This document shows, piece after piece, positions 10,241 through 21,800 of a stretch of 64,000 bases of DNA. The DNA lies in contig NC_025261.1 of the NCBI RefSeq assembly GCF_000740895.1, positions 1,922,001 to 1,986,000 of the forward strand, written 5' to 3'. Under the pieces are notes generated by a model. That model was not told the origin of the DNA, did no database searches, and was given only the letters and a program-made list of their open reading frames with translations. The stretch comes from Theileria orientalis strain Shintoku (lineage: Eukaryota; Apicomplexa; Aconoidasida; Piroplasmida; Theileriidae). The translations under genes were made by a program, and so were the position numbers. Numbering within the stretch: position 1 is the stretch's first letter; every line of letters starts with the position of its first letter.

Positions 10241-10671
10241 TATATGATTTAAAGAGATAAATAAATAAAAAAATAACAATATATAGTACATAATAGTGAT
10301 CAATAGGTAATTAAAATGAGTAAAAAGAAAATAATAAAAGAAAATAGAGTATAGGGGTGTGTCTTAACACATTAGATAAGATTCTTTGTCCATTTGATAA
10401 AAAAATTAGAAAAAAATAAAAAAAATAATAATTAATTCAATGTAAATAATAAATAAGTAAATTTGAAAGAAAAAAATAAACCATTTGCATCACATTGCAT
10501 CCTTAAAATACACATGAGGAATAAAACACAATTAAGGAGAGGTATTGGAAGGTAAATATAAAAAATAAAAAAGATGAAGTAAAAAAAAGGTAAATAAAAA
10601 AAATTGAAATAAAAAATAAATAAAAATAATACACATTAAAGAATAAAAGAAGATATAAGCACAGAAAGAAG
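10241..10671. other. AT-rich intergenic spacer
   Basis: A-rich on the + strand. No exon, repeat or hairpin of note was recognised. Confidence 0.6.
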
Positions 10672-12432
10672 ATGGATATGGACTACGTAAAGCAAATGTG
10701 TTGTAATTTACAACAACAACAGAAAAAAATAAATGAAACATATGAAGAATTAATGAACACATTAAATTTAAAAGAAAAAATAGAAGAATTAGAAGAAAAA
10801 ATAGAAATTAAAGAAAAAGAAATAAAAAAAATAGAAAAAGAAAAAAAAGAAAAGGAGATAAATATAGAAATAAAAGAAATAGAAATAGAAAATTATAAAA
10901 ATATATTAATGGAAAAAGAAATTGAAATAAAAAAAATAAAATATGAAATAGAAAAAGTAAAAAGTGAAAAAGAAAGAATGAAAAAAGTAGGAAACATAAT
11001 AATAGGAACACACAATCAGCAATTTATAAAATTATTAACAAATATGAATAAATTATTGGAATTTATAGAGTATTATACAATAAAAGAAGAAGAAGAGGAA
11101 GAAAATAGTATTGAAAGCAAAGTATATGAAATGAAAGACAATTGTAATAAGGGCTATGACACAATGTGGAAAGATGTAAGAGGTACAAATGGTGATAATG
11201 GAATAAATTGGTTAAATAGTAAGGGGAGTAGTGAAGGAAACACGACCACAAGTATGGCATCGAAGGGAGAAGGCACTATGACAACGAGTGATAGTAACAT
11301 GGCGAGTAAAAGCAGTTTAGAGTTGCTAGTGGACATAAACAGTAAGTTCGTAAAGGTGTCAGTGAGCGTAATGAAGCTGCTGTCACAACTGGACCACGAA
11401 ATACTAAACAATTACATAAACAACGAGGACGATGCGGAAGACATAGAGACTTACTACCAGATAATGAATGTGGACAGTGGCCTGAGAGAAAGTGATATAA
11501 AGACATCAGAAGACAGCAACAATGAGGTGAACGGTTGTATCAAAAATAACGAATATAGTAACAACAGTAATGGCAATAATGAAATGAACAACAGTTACTA
11601 CTGCTACAGTAAAGGCAACGGTGGCTATAACACTAACAACGACAATTACAACAATATAACCACCGATAACAACCATGGTTATGGCAACTACGATACTAAT
11701 TATGGTAGCTACAAAAGTAACAATATTTACTATTATCAGTTATCAAATATTAGGAATTATCAACCAGTTTATAGCACGCAACTAGCCGGCTGCAAATTAA
11801 CCAATAAGAACAGTAGAAGAGGTAATAGCAGTACGCATAGAGCAAATAGTAATAAATTAAATAAAGAAGATGGCAAGTTGCCAGCAGCCACAATATACGA
11901 AGCAAATAAGGGGAATGTAAAGAGGATTGTAACAACGTTCAGGCCTCAGTTCAACAGTCTGTTTCAACCAATACCACTACACAATAGCGGAAGCAGTAGT
12001 ATGAGTTGGAACAGAGACAATGTTAAATGCAATAGAACTATATTTCAACCAATAAATAGCTCCAATAACAGAAGTAACACAAGTTACAGCGAAGGCAGCT
12101 ATAGTAGCAGTTCAAGTACATACAGGGAGAGAAAGGAAGAAATAAATAAAAAAGTAAACAGAGATGGACAGTTAGATATGTATAACAGGGGAAATAAGGA
12201 GTTAAACATGGACCCGGAAGGAACAAATATGAAAGTGAGTCGAGGGGATGATGTGTGTAACAAAGAGAGGAAGGGAGACACACACGAAGTGAAAGGAGCG
12301 GAGGTGGAGGTGGAATACGAAAGGGAAGAATTGAAGGGAGACGAATGTTACTTTCAAGTGCTCGAGACTGAGTTAAAACTGGACAAATACAGCGAAGACG
12401 ACACACCAATACTCAAGCTGATGAGTATGTAG
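10672..12432 (+). CDS. Hypothetical coiled-coil, Asn-rich protein
   Basis: Single exon, 586 aa. Residues 15-115 are a nearly uninterrupted charged coiled coil made of Lys, Glu and Ile (EEKIEIKEKEIKKIEKEK). Residues 115-160 look folded. The middle (about 270-400) is extremely rich in Asn, Tyr, Ser and Gly (YNNITTDNNHGYGNYDTNYG), a prion-like composition. The last 150 residues are charged with acidic repeats. There is no signal peptide or membrane helix. I do not recognise a family. The layout would fit a cytoskeletal or RNA-granule scaffold, but no function is assigned. Codons in the coiled coil are very A-rich. Confidence 0.65.
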   Translation: MDMDYVKQMCCNLQQQQKKINETYEELMNTLNLKEKIEELEEKIEIKEKEIKKIEKEKKEKEINIEIKEIEIENYKNILMEKEIEIKKIKYEIEKVKSEKERMKKVGNIIIGTHNQQFIKLLTNMNKLLEFIEYYTIKEEEEEENSIESKVYEMKDNCNKGYDTMWKDVRGTNGDNGINWLNSKGSSEGNTTTSMASKGEGTMTTSDSNMASKSSLELLVDINSKFVKVSVSVMKLLSQLDHEILNNYINNEDDAEDIETYYQIMNVDSGLRESDIKTSEDSNNEVNGCIKNNEYSNNSNGNNEMNNSYYCYSKGNGGYNTNNDNYNNITTDNNHGYGNYDTNYGSYKSNNIYYYQLSNIRNYQPVYSTQLAGCKLTNKNSRRGNSSTHRANSNKLNKEDGKLPAATIYEANKGNVKRIVTTFRPQFNSLFQPIPLHNSGSSSMSWNRDNVKCNRTIFQPINSSNNRSNTSYSEGSYSSSSSTYRERKEEINKKVNRDGQLDMYNRGNKELNMDPEGTNMKVSRGDDVCNKERKGDTHEVKGAEVEVEYEREELKGDECYFQVLETELKLDKYSEDDTPILKLMSM

Positions 12433-12734
12433 GCAAGCACCATATAATGTGGTCGATTTATATTAAACATTGATGTTAGATAGAGTCTTCCGCAATAATT
12501 TAAGGTAATAAATGGTAGGTAGAAGGGTTTACAGCAAATTACGGCAACAGTGCCATTTGATAAGCCCAATATTAGCACCTAATAAGGTCCAAAATTTAAA
12601 ATACACAGCCCGTTATATTGCTATTTATAGTGTGTATAAGTTTAAAAAACAATCATTTCATATATTGAGAGGGTAGTACTGATAAAACGCCGATAAGATT
12701 TAAATATAGAGTCGGGGAAGAGAGTTGGCTGAAA
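12433..12734. other. Intergenic spacer
   Basis: Nothing recognised beyond ordinary AT-rich spacer sequence. Confidence 0.6.
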
Positions 12735-12932
12735 ATGAAATTGGAAAAAATAAAAGGAGACGCTGCAACAAATAACCTGGATATAGTATCAAACACGTTT
12801 CATCTAAGCATGGAATACCTGGAAAAACTGGTTAAGTTTGAAAATTTGGAAAAAAATAAAATAACAACAGAAGAACTGGTAAATAATCTGCTATTCAAGT
12901 GGATTCCATCGCAAATATTCCAAGATTATTAG
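12735..12932 (+). CDS. Small hypothetical protein, 65 aa
   Basis: Complete small frame from ATG (context GAAAATG) to TAG. It is mostly helical, amphipathic and charged (SMEYLEKLVKFENLEKNK, TTEELVNNLLFKW). There is no signal or membrane segment. Composition and start context favour a real gene. It could instead be one exon of a larger one, since a GT-rich tail follows the stop, but no acceptor or partner exon was found. Family unknown. Confidence 0.45.
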   Translation: MKLEKIKGDAATNNLDIVSNTFHLSMEYLEKLVKFENLEKNKITTEELVNNLLFKWIPSQIFQDY

Positions 12933-13307
12933 TACAAGGAAGAAAATAGAAGCAAATGTGTACAATAAAAGGAATTAAAAAGAGATAAGGACGTATTTAA
13001 TAACAATAAATTAAGATGAATATGGTGTAAGCCTCAAATAAAATGTAAACTAGGAAGGATAAGGTAGTAAAATGGTAAAAAGAATTTGTAAAATATAGAA
13101 AATAAATGAAAAATAAAGTTAAAATAGAATAAATACAAATACGTACAATAGTAAAAAGTCACCAGTGAAAACACATAAACATACACGAATCACTATAAAA
13201 AACACTTGAAACAAAGATATATTAGGTAAAATATAAATATAATACACGGATATAGAAAAAACAGAAGAATATTGTAAAGAAGGGAGAAAAGTAGATGAGA
13301 ATATAAA
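12933..13307. other. AT-rich intergenic spacer
   Basis: Nothing recognised. It separates the 65-aa gene from the ATP11 gene on the same strand. Confidence 0.6.
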
Positions 13308-13976
13308 ATGATAGTGACGAGGCCAAAACTGACCTTCAGTTACCCAAGTTCGAGGAAACTAGGAGACATTGTAAAGTTGAAGCTGCTGGAGAAGCTGCCG
13401 AGAAGGAGAATCATTGAAATATGGAAACAGAATTACGAAGAAGACACCTGGGTGTACACAGATTGCATTACAGGAGAGCAGTATGAACGAATCAACAGTA
13501 ACCAGAGACATAATAGAAACTTTATACTGCCAGTGAGAAAGGGAGTCGACAGATACTATAACCTGTTCAGCCAGTTCATATCGGATAAAATAGTGCTACT
13601 CACAGCACTAGAGAAGTATAAGCAGTACAGCAGTAAGATAGGAAGTGAGAGTGGTGGTGGCAAGGGCACCGTTGGAAAAGTAGCCTGTGGTGGCAGGGGA
13701 GTGGGAACCGCTGAAGTCAGCGATGGGACGCCTGACCTGGTGGTGACGATGTACGACGAGCTAAAGTCCACGCACGACCTGGTGCTGCTGAAGATGGACA
13801 TAGTTAATGACAAGGACATTGACAAGAGGGAGTCGGAGGTGGTGCTTGGCAACCTGCTCACCTTTTATACGGACTTCAACCTGTTCAGATGGGTGAGAAA
13901 GTTCAACAACACCCCAAGGGAATTTATATACACCGACTACATAAGGGAAAATAATAACATGTTTAACCTGAGTTAA
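13308..13976 (+). CDS. ATP11-family F1-ATPase assembly chaperone
   Basis: ATP11 (ATPAF1) binds free beta subunits of mitochondrial F1-ATPase and prevents their aggregation during assembly. The 222-aa product shows the family's order of blocks: an N-terminal KLGDIVKLKLLEKLPRRRIIEIW (compare 'L.DIVK...E.I..IW'), then RNFILPVRKGVDRYYNLFSQF (the 'F.LPL....GYEFF..QF' block), then a strand pair and a C-terminal LTFYTDFNLFRWVRKFNNTPREFIY (the 'LFY.......V..FN..P.EF.Y' ending). A Gly/Ser-rich insert at nt about 13640-13725 interrupts the core. No clear mitochondrial presequence precedes the domain, so a 5' exon or an internal targeting signal is possible. The start is the only upstream ATG in frame. 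Confidence 0.85.
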   Translation: MIVTRPKLTFSYPSSRKLGDIVKLKLLEKLPRRRIIEIWKQNYEEDTWVYTDCITGEQYERINSNQRHNRNFILPVRKGVDRYYNLFSQFISDKIVLLTALEKYKQYSSKIGSESGGGKGTVGKVACGGRGVGTAEVSDGTPDLVVTMYDELKSTHDLVLLKMDIVNDKDIDKRESEVVLGNLLTFYTDFNLFRWVRKFNNTPREFIYTDYIRENNNMFNLS

Positions 13977-14065
13977 GTTTAACCTAAGCTAATTATAGAG
14001 ATCTTTAACCTAAGCTAAGTATAACGTAAGCTAAGTGGAATAAGGAGTAAGTAATAGCGAGTAGT

Positions 14066-14334
14066 ATGTGGAGAAGAAGATTAAAATTTGAACGAGGATC
14101 AAGTCAAGCGAACCCGTTCACAACAGTTTACCTGATGAAAAAATGAGTTATTCACGGAGGACCAGAGGATATTAGTGGGATGGGAGTCCCTAATGTTAAT
14201 TAATTCAGAGCCTTGAAAAGGCGAGGAACTTTATTGGCCACATTAATAGATTGCACATTCAACTGGCGAAGATACATCAGCAATTCGCGAGAGTGAGTCA
14301 ACAGATAGGCAATGTTTCGCACCAGAGAAGTTAG
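14066..14334 (+). CDS. Candidate small three-exon gene, 70 aa (tentative)
   Basis: Exons 14066-14125, 14148-14174 and 14209-14334 join through GT-AG introns of 22 and 34 nt with consistent phase. The third exon has a convincing amphipathic helix (SLEKARNFIGHINRLHIQL then AKIHQQFARVSQQIGN). The first exon is basic (MWRRRLKFERGSSQANPF). The exon-2 boundaries are guesses, because the introns are at the lower limit seen in this window. The helix has SNARE- or BLOC-like heptads, but no family can be named. Confidence 0.3.
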
Positions 14335-15539
14335 ATGTATATGCACAAAAAATAGAGAAAGTTAAGCAAAGTCCATACGGTACATATGTCCAGTTTCATA
14401 AAACACATTAAATAGCTCCCGATATAGTGGATATTCCATTAAAAAATAACTAAGCTGGTCTGGTCGATTTTAAAATGATATGGCAGTTAAAAAGAGTGGT
14501 AAACACGTTGGTTTAGGTAGCTGATGAATATATTTAGAAACTAGACGAGCCATGAAATTACAGCTTTATTTTATCAGTGAACACAATTGAGTCGACAACT
14601 CAGATGTGTAAATTGAGATAATTAAATGGACATGGATTTAGTATGGAATCTCAGGGTACGGGCCAGTAGAATCTCAGAGATGGGGTTAATTATCACGACA
14701 TTAAATCCAATAGTCTCCATAAAACCTTTAAAATCATTAAAACATTCACACAATACAGTTTATTAAATCTACAAACGAATATATTGATAATTTATGCTAA
14801 AATAGGTAGATAGGCAGGAGTAGTATAGAAAGTCGGTGTGTAAAACATAAATATGTACATAATCAATGAATAAAATTAATTTCAATTTAAAACAAATTAG
14901 ATACAGATCGTGTGTATGTGATTTATGTTTGAAAATGGAACAACTAGCATATATAATTAATAACTTGCAGATTCCATGAGACATCGGTGAATTTGCGACA
15001 TCGTCTACACATTTCGCTGATTCCCGGTTTAATTTAAGATTACTGGAAAAAGTAGCTATGAGTCATCATAGAAAGTCAATTGATCAAATAAATTAATATA
15101 ATTAGTGCCAAGATGAGTACAATTTTACATTCATAAAGTTTTTCCACTCAAGGTTGCAAAAATCTGAATGAGAGAAAATGTATTTAATATGGAAAAAAAC
15201 AATAAGTACCCGATGCGTGAGAGTCTGCGTGTTGGATTAACATAGGAATGACACTAAATGATCAAGCGTTAGACGTATTAATGAAACAAATTGTCTAGAT
15301 AACAGTGGACCACGAGTCAAATAACTCAACCCTAAACGAACAGTGTTTTAGCAAAATTTAAGCTAAATTTAACAACCCATTCGATGTTCAATAATATAAA
15401 TGTATGCGTAATATGTGTTTATTAATAAAATATAGTCAATAGCTAGTCAAAAAGTTTCTCTCGAAAATAGTTGACAATTGATTTGCAGCAAGAATTTAGT
15501 TTTAATTTATTAAATATTTAAATACCGGTAAATATTAAA
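14335..15539. other. Long intergenic spacer
   Basis: No further exon was recognised. TGGAATC at 14644-14650 and GATTCCA at 14970-14976 lie upstream of the secreted-protein gene at 15540. Confidence 0.5.
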
Positions 15540-17597
15540 ATGAATTTTTTTAAAATTTGGTATTTAACAACGCTGAGTTTGATAGGTTTATCACGTACTA
15601 ATCCAAATGAACAGTCTGGAGTAGTATTTGATATTAAAAAAATAAAAGGTTCAAACTTTACAATATACGAAGGACTCAATGAAGCAATTGAAGGCCAAAC
15701 AACATACCAATTTGTACCAAAAGCAGGAACCAAAGTAGTAAAAGTAAAGAACGAAGATACATTGCTATGGAAGAAAGTGGATGAAACCTCAGTTGAGGAT
15801 ATCACACTATCGAATTCAGTTCCCTTCAGTTACTATTTTTCTGTAGGTATAGTTAACAAAGAAAGTAAAAAAAGTTACTTGTACTATAAAGTTTTGTACT
15901 CTATGTTTAATGACACTGGAATTGCTGAGCATTTTCATGCAATCTCCACAGTACATTTGAAATTAAAAACGTACAAAACGTTCGACATAAATAGTATCTT
16001 TGACTACAGATATTTAGATAAAAAACAAAAATATGCACCTAGTGAACTGTTAAATATCGTTGAATTTCAAGCAGAAGGTTTCGAGTACGTCGATATAATA
16101 ACTGACGGACAGACTGAACTATACCACGATAAAAAAATACAATTTATAACGTTAACACAAAAGAAATCTGAAAAGTATTTACTGAAGTTGAAAACGACAT
16201 CATACACGCATGTGTATTTCCAATACGACACGAAATGGAAAAGAATAAATCAAGAAGAATACAATAAGTTATTACCAAAAGAACTAAAGACATTTGATAT
16301 CGGGAGTTATAGTTCTGCAAAAGTAACAGATACCAAGCTCGACATAGGAAGCAAATTTAAACCTTATTCACAAGATAAAGCTGAATTCTTGACAGTTCCA
16401 ACTATGATACATCATTTTGAAAATTTTGAGGAGCTGTATGATGGATACGAACTGATATTCAAGGAGGCAATAAAAAGAGCCAAAATAATGGTATACAGAG
16501 GCAAAACAACAAATCAAATGATTGAAATAGTACATATGATAAAAAGAACTTTAGGGGATACTCCGGATTCAGAAGGCGAGGTTAATGGAAACCATTTTAA
16601 TTTGGGAAAATTAAACATTTATTTTATCAAAAAAGAAAATAAATGGACAAGGTGTGACCAATTAGAATTCTTAAATCAGTTTAAGAGGCTAGTGAACTCA
16701 AATTTGGAGGAATATAACGCAAAAGCACAAGGACAAATAGCTGAACTTGGTAAAATGACTAGTAGATGGTCTGCAGAGATAGAGGAAAGAACATTAAATG
16801 ACCACATTAATAACAATAAAAAGTCAATGGCAATAGTTTCAAGTATTAAACTAAGAGATACGGCTCATAGAAGAGAAATAACATTGGAGTCTCTTCTGAA
16901 AAATGACAAAATATATACGGAAAAGTCTAAGGAAAAAAAACCTACAACCAATGAAAGAGAAGAACCAATGCCCAAAAAGGAGCCTAAAATAAATACTGAA
17001 ATTCCAAAGAAACCTAAACAGGAACCTGATATAAGTTCAGAAATTCCAAAAAAACCTAAACAGGAACCTGATATAAGTTCAGAAATTCCAAAAAAACCTA
17101 AACATCAAGAAGAATTTCATGATGAATGGAAAATGGTACCATATACAAGAGGTGATGAATTTGAACCTAGAGAAAATCCAATTGATTCCGAGGATACTAG
17201 CAATGTGGGAGAAACAGATACTAGCAATGTAGGAGAAACAGATACTATTAATACAGGAAAACAAGATACCGGTAATGAGGAAACGCCCACCTCAAAAGAT
17301 AGTGGTCCAGAAAAAAAACAAAAACCAACAAAATTAGTAGAAGAGGAAGTTCGAAGACCATGGAATCCAATAAAACCAAACGAAGTTTTAAATAAACCCG
17401 AAGCAAGTAAGGGAACCATTAAAAAAAATGTTTCGGAAGAGGATGGTCAACTTAGAAGCGTAAAACCGGGGGAAGATACAAAACCAAAAGAAGTAAAAAA
17501 ATCAGAAAGCACTTTTGCTTTAAGTAAAGAAGAAAAGGGTGGGTTTTACACACAGTCATTTTTGTTGTTTTTGCCAATTTTGTTTTTAATAACTTAA
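15540..17597 (+). CDS. Secreted FAINT-like protein with GPI-like tail
   Basis: Single exon, 685 aa. The N-terminus is a signal peptide (MNFFKIWYLTTLSLIGLS). The C-terminus is a hydrophobic tail after a small-residue stretch (GGFYTQSFLLFLPILFLIT), which fits GPI attachment. Residues about 25-360 contain FAINT-type repeats with the usual strand-turn-strand 'kV...W' pattern (TKVVKVKNEDTLLWKKV; YTHVYFQYDTKWKRINQEEY). The distal third is a disordered Lys/Pro/Glu region with 14-aa repeats (EIPKKPKQEPDISS, nt 16998-17106) and 8-aa repeats (DTSNVGET, nt 17193-17240). The codon mix is AT-rich. FAINT proteins are Theileria-expanded secreted proteins, many delivered to the host cell. A GPI tail would instead place this one on the parasite surface. 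There is no catalytic motif. Confidence 0.75.
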   Translation: MNFFKIWYLTTLSLIGLSRTNPNEQSGVVFDIKKIKGSNFTIYEGLNEAIEGQTTYQFVPKAGTKVVKVKNEDTLLWKKVDETSVEDITLSNSVPFSYYFSVGIVNKESKKSYLYYKVLYSMFNDTGIAEHFHAISTVHLKLKTYKTFDINSIFDYRYLDKKQKYAPSELLNIVEFQAEGFEYVDIITDGQTELYHDKKIQFITLTQKKSEKYLLKLKTTSYTHVYFQYDTKWKRINQEEYNKLLPKELKTFDIGSYSSAKVTDTKLDIGSKFKPYSQDKAEFLTVPTMIHHFENFEELYDGYELIFKEAIKRAKIMVYRGKTTNQMIEIVHMIKRTLGDTPDSEGEVNGNHFNLGKLNIYFIKKENKWTRCDQLEFLNQFKRLVNSNLEEYNAKAQGQIAELGKMTSRWSAEIEERTLNDHINNNKKSMAIVSSIKLRDTAHRREITLESLLKNDKIYTEKSKEKKPTTNEREEPMPKKEPKINTEIPKKPKQEPDISSEIPKKPKQEPDISSEIPKKPKHQEEFHDEWKMVPYTRGDEFEPRENPIDSEDTSNVGETDTSNVGETDTINTGKQDTGNEETPTSKDSGPEKKQKPTKLVEEEVRRPWNPIKPNEVLNKPEASKGTIKKNVSEEDGQLRSVKPGEDTKPKEVKKSESTFALSKEEKGGFYTQSFLLFLPILFLIT
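16998..17106 (+). repeat. 42-bp coding tandem repeat (2.6 copies)
   Basis: Units 16998-17039, 17040-17081 and a partial 17082-17106 are nearly identical and encode EIPKKPKQEPDISS. The near identity suggests recent expansion by slippage. Confidence 0.9.
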
Positions 17598-18824
17598 TAT
17601 TGTACGATGCTTTAGAAAGATTTACACATTTTATTATAATCAATATATGAGATATGAAATTGTATATTTTTTAAACATTTGTTTTTTATTTCCTATTTAA
17701 AATTCATAAAATAAACTATTTGCCATATAATAGTGATAATTAACCCGACTTGTGATTCCACAGTGAAATGATTTAAATGAAATAATTTACACATGAAGTA
17801 ATTACGTTTTTTATCCATTAAATTTTTTGGAGTTGAAAAAAATTATAAATAAAAAAAAATTAATTTTCCAAAATTATATTAGATTGTTATTTAAAACTCT
17901 ACAAATTTGATCATCAAATTATATTTTTATTTGAATTAACACATTAACATTTCATATAATATAAACACATATATTTATTATGCATCATCAGTATTAATTA
18001 TGTCCTATAAATGTGGCATAAAATTTGTTTCTGGATTTAATTAGTGAATGTGTAATAATAGAAAATGTGTAAAAAGAAATATGCATTTAAAATTAAATTT
18101 AATGACAGAAGTCTAAGAATTAAAACTAATGAATCCAATAAATAAAAATGAACGTTACAAATGATTAAATTATTTTATACAGTTATAAATAATAGGTGTA
18201 TAGCTTATTTATCATTTAAATTATAAGCAATGTGGAAATTTTAAATTTTATCAAAGAATTGTATTTAGGATAACAAATAATTGGTTATAGTTAAAAAATA
18301 AATTAGAAAACATCAATGGACATTTTTGTGATATGTGCCCTCCAATGTTAAATATAGATGAACATGGGTTAACCATGGAACACATATCAGATAAAGTCAC
18401 CAAATACACGTTATTCTTTCCACACAAACACGTATTCCACGTATAAAATCTGAATAAACAATTAGGAAAGGCCCAGATTGGTCAAATGCAGAACAACTTG
18501 GAATCCAATCCCCACCCATGCCCCTGTAACCGTCACCGTTTGGCCAACATATTTTATACTTATAGCAGGCTACGCCATTGCATTTCTTTTGTATTATTCT
18601 TTTATAGGTTCGAGCACACGCTATATATCAATTTGCTAACTTATTTTAGGGAGACTATTAACTGTCTACCCCCTTATGGGACTTTGATAATTTGTACAAA
18701 GTTGCTATAAGATAGCAAGCAGTTGTTTCTAAACCTCTAATAATCAATAATAATACCGGATATTATTTAAAATTTTTAAAATTAAACTCAAATGCCTAAT
18801 GTTTAGTTAAATATTACTTTGTAG
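17598..18824. other. AT-rich spacer between two secreted-protein genes
   Basis: No exon recognised. GATTCCA at 17754-17760 and TGGAATC at 18499-18505, the latter 320 bp before the next start. Confidence 0.5.
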
Positions 18825-21800
18825 ATGTTGTTTTGCACCAGGTTATTGTATTTCTTTTTGTATACCTCGTTAATATATCGCACTGATATTGTTCTCTCAG
18901 ATCCCACATCTACTATCTCTTCTGATCCCAGCGGAGCTTCCAGTATTGTTGATTCCAATGCCTCTCCTACACCCACTACTGTTTTAAATCCCTCCGCTCC
19001 AATTCCTGGAGCGGCACCTACCTCCGGCGTCCAACCCATGACGGCCTCTGCTCCCCCTATGGGTCAGATTGCGACCTCGCCAATTGTGGCATCTGCTGCT
19101 CCTGTGACTTCTGGAATGGTACCAGGCGCCTCCGCTGCAGGAGCTCCTGTAGCAGGCGCTCACCTCGGTGCCCAGGTCGGCTCTGTGGCAATGGGCGCTC
19201 CCTTGGCAGGGGCCGCTGCCGTTCCAGGTGGTCTTGTCCAGGGAGCTCCAGTGGCCGCCCCGGTAGCCCACGCCGGTGGCCAGGTTGGCCACGTGGCAAT
19301 GGGCGCTCCCCTTGCCGCTCCTATGGCTCACGGAACTCCAGTGGCCGGTGCTTCAATGGTCCACGCGGCCCCTGGAGCCCAGGTGGCTCCCGGAACCCAT
19401 GTTGCCCCTGGAACAATGACTGGCCCCCCTGTCGTCGCTGCCCATTTCGCCGACCAGAATCCAGCCTCGGCTGGAGCTCCCTTGACGGCCGGCCTCGGAG
19501 CGGCCTCAATTCCAGCTCCAGTGGTCACGCCCATTAACATTGCCGCTCCTGTAGCAGGAACTCATGTAGCAGGAACTCATGCAGCAGGAACTCACCTCGG
19601 CGCCCAGGTCGGCTCTGTGCCAATGGGCACTTCCTTTGTGCCAGGTACTCCAATGGCAGGCCTTGGAGCCGCGATGGCCCCTATGGCCGGCCCCCAGGCT
19701 GGCCACGTGGCAATGGGAGCTACCCTTGCCGCCCCTTTTACTGCTCCTATGGCTGGAACCTCTCTCGCGGCCCCTGGAGCCCAGGTGGCCCACGGAACCC
19801 AGGTGGCTCATGGGTCCCATGTTGCTCATGGAACCACAGCCGGCGCCCATGTCGTCGCTGCCCATTTCGGCGACCTTAATCCATCCTCGGCCAGTGTTTC
19901 CGTGCCCGCACCAGGTACACATGTTGCTGCCCATACTCCCCCGGTAACGGTTCCCTTGACCCCTGGACCCGGGGTCTCGGTGCCTATCCCTGCCGAAGGA
20001 GCACACGCCGGTCATCTGGCTGGCGCTCCTGTGGCAGGCGCTACTTTAGATGGCGCTTCTCTGTCCGCTCCTTTGACTGGAGCCCTCGCTGGCCCCGACC
20101 AGTCCTCTCCGCTGAACCTCACCAAAATCAGCCTCGACATTAACGAGAAGGTATCGACAGACACAATTAAATACAGGCGCGATGATCCTAATAAAACTGA
20201 CATCTGGTACGCCCTTGACGGTTACATAATTAACGAAATCCGCGTCGGCAATAACAAAAGGTGGCCCCCTGAAGGCGAGGTCAAGGAGTGTAAGAAGGTG
20301 ATGTTTATAATTGACGCCGAGGGCAAGAAGACGCTGAGGGTGATATATCCGGAAGAGGAGGACGCGTATGACCCGGATAACCCGCCTGTTAAGACGGGTG
20401 CTGACGGTTCAGCTGGTGCCGGTGTTAGCGCTGGGGGTACAGCTGGTGTTAGCGCCGAAGCCAGCGCAGGTTCTGGTGCTCCGGCAACTGTGCTGACTGC
20501 CCCAATGGCCGGTGCGCCTCATGTGGATCCAAATCAGGTTATTGGAATGGGTCAGGGAATGCCGACGTCGGTTACTATTCCTTTGGCGCCCGAGACCGAT
20601 ACAGGTGCGGAGAGCGGAACTGACTTAGAAGCTTTACTCTCCGCAACGGACCCATCTGAAATTCCCCAGCACCATAGCCCCCCTGCATACAAACAAGACC
20701 AACAAGGTCAGGTTTATCTGGAATTTTCTGTACCCGATGATAAATCTGGTCAATCCGGTACCACTGCTACTAGCGGATTTACAGTCGAAGAGATTCACGC
20801 TACTCCCAGACATGGAAGAACAATCGAATATCATGACTCCGATGACGAAACGTTTCCACGTGACCATTTCGATGAGTCTCCTCTGGATATTACCACCTAT
20901 GTCACTCGCGTTGGCCGTCGGGTCGGAGCACTCGAGGAGAGGATGGACGCAGCCGAAGGCACGATCAAGCTGTTGACGATGACGCTGGACTACCAGCACC
21001 AGATCCTGGACTTCAAGAGGGAATTCGGCGACAAAAAGGCGCCGTTTGGCGCCGACCTTGGTACCAGGGCTAAATTCGCGGGCGTTACGGGCGGTTTTCC
21101 CAGATTTGGCGCCGACGGGTTCAGGCCGGCCACTTCTCAGATGTCCAAGGAGCTCGCTGTCACCGAGCACCCCTCGGATGTTAAGTTGTTGGTGATAGAC
21201 CCTAATGATGCCACCAAATTCGTTGACCTCGACACCAACAAGTACAAGGTGAAACAAGAAGGCGACGAGATCCATTACTTGTTAGACCCGGGTGTCGAGT
21301 GCAAGTTGGTCACATATCAGGCCAAGAGCGTGTGGAGTCACCGCAATTCCGACCCTCACCCTATTGGCGTTGTTTTTTACCCTGATGACGACAAGGTCGT
21401 GGTCGACTTTGTGGACGCGATCGTCATGTACGTGAAGAAGGGTGTTATGAGTAAGGAGGGCCTTGGTGCGGGCGAACGTGCCCAGGCAGGGCGAAAAGCA
21501 GTCGTCGACATTTCCCTGAAGGAGCTTGACTCAGACGGCGAGGATATCACTGAGCTTGTCAGCGCCCAGGATGTTGCCGACGGCGTGGGATCAGGTACGT
21601 TTGCAGTGGGCGCCCCCGTTGCCAGGGCATCAGCAAAGCGTGCCCTAGCCAGCGATTCCAGTGCCCCGTTAGCAGGTGCTCCAGTTGTTGCTAACGGTGT
21701 TTCATCGGGCGTTGTGGCTGAGGGCGTCGTGCCCAGTGAACCTGTCCCCAGTGAGGGCGCCCATTTAGCCGGTGCATCGGTTGTGGCTGATGCAGCTCCG

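Noticed and set aside
20634..21275. 213-codon minus frame inside the 18825 gene
   Set aside because: Shadow of the FAINT-coding strand. Nothing recognisable.
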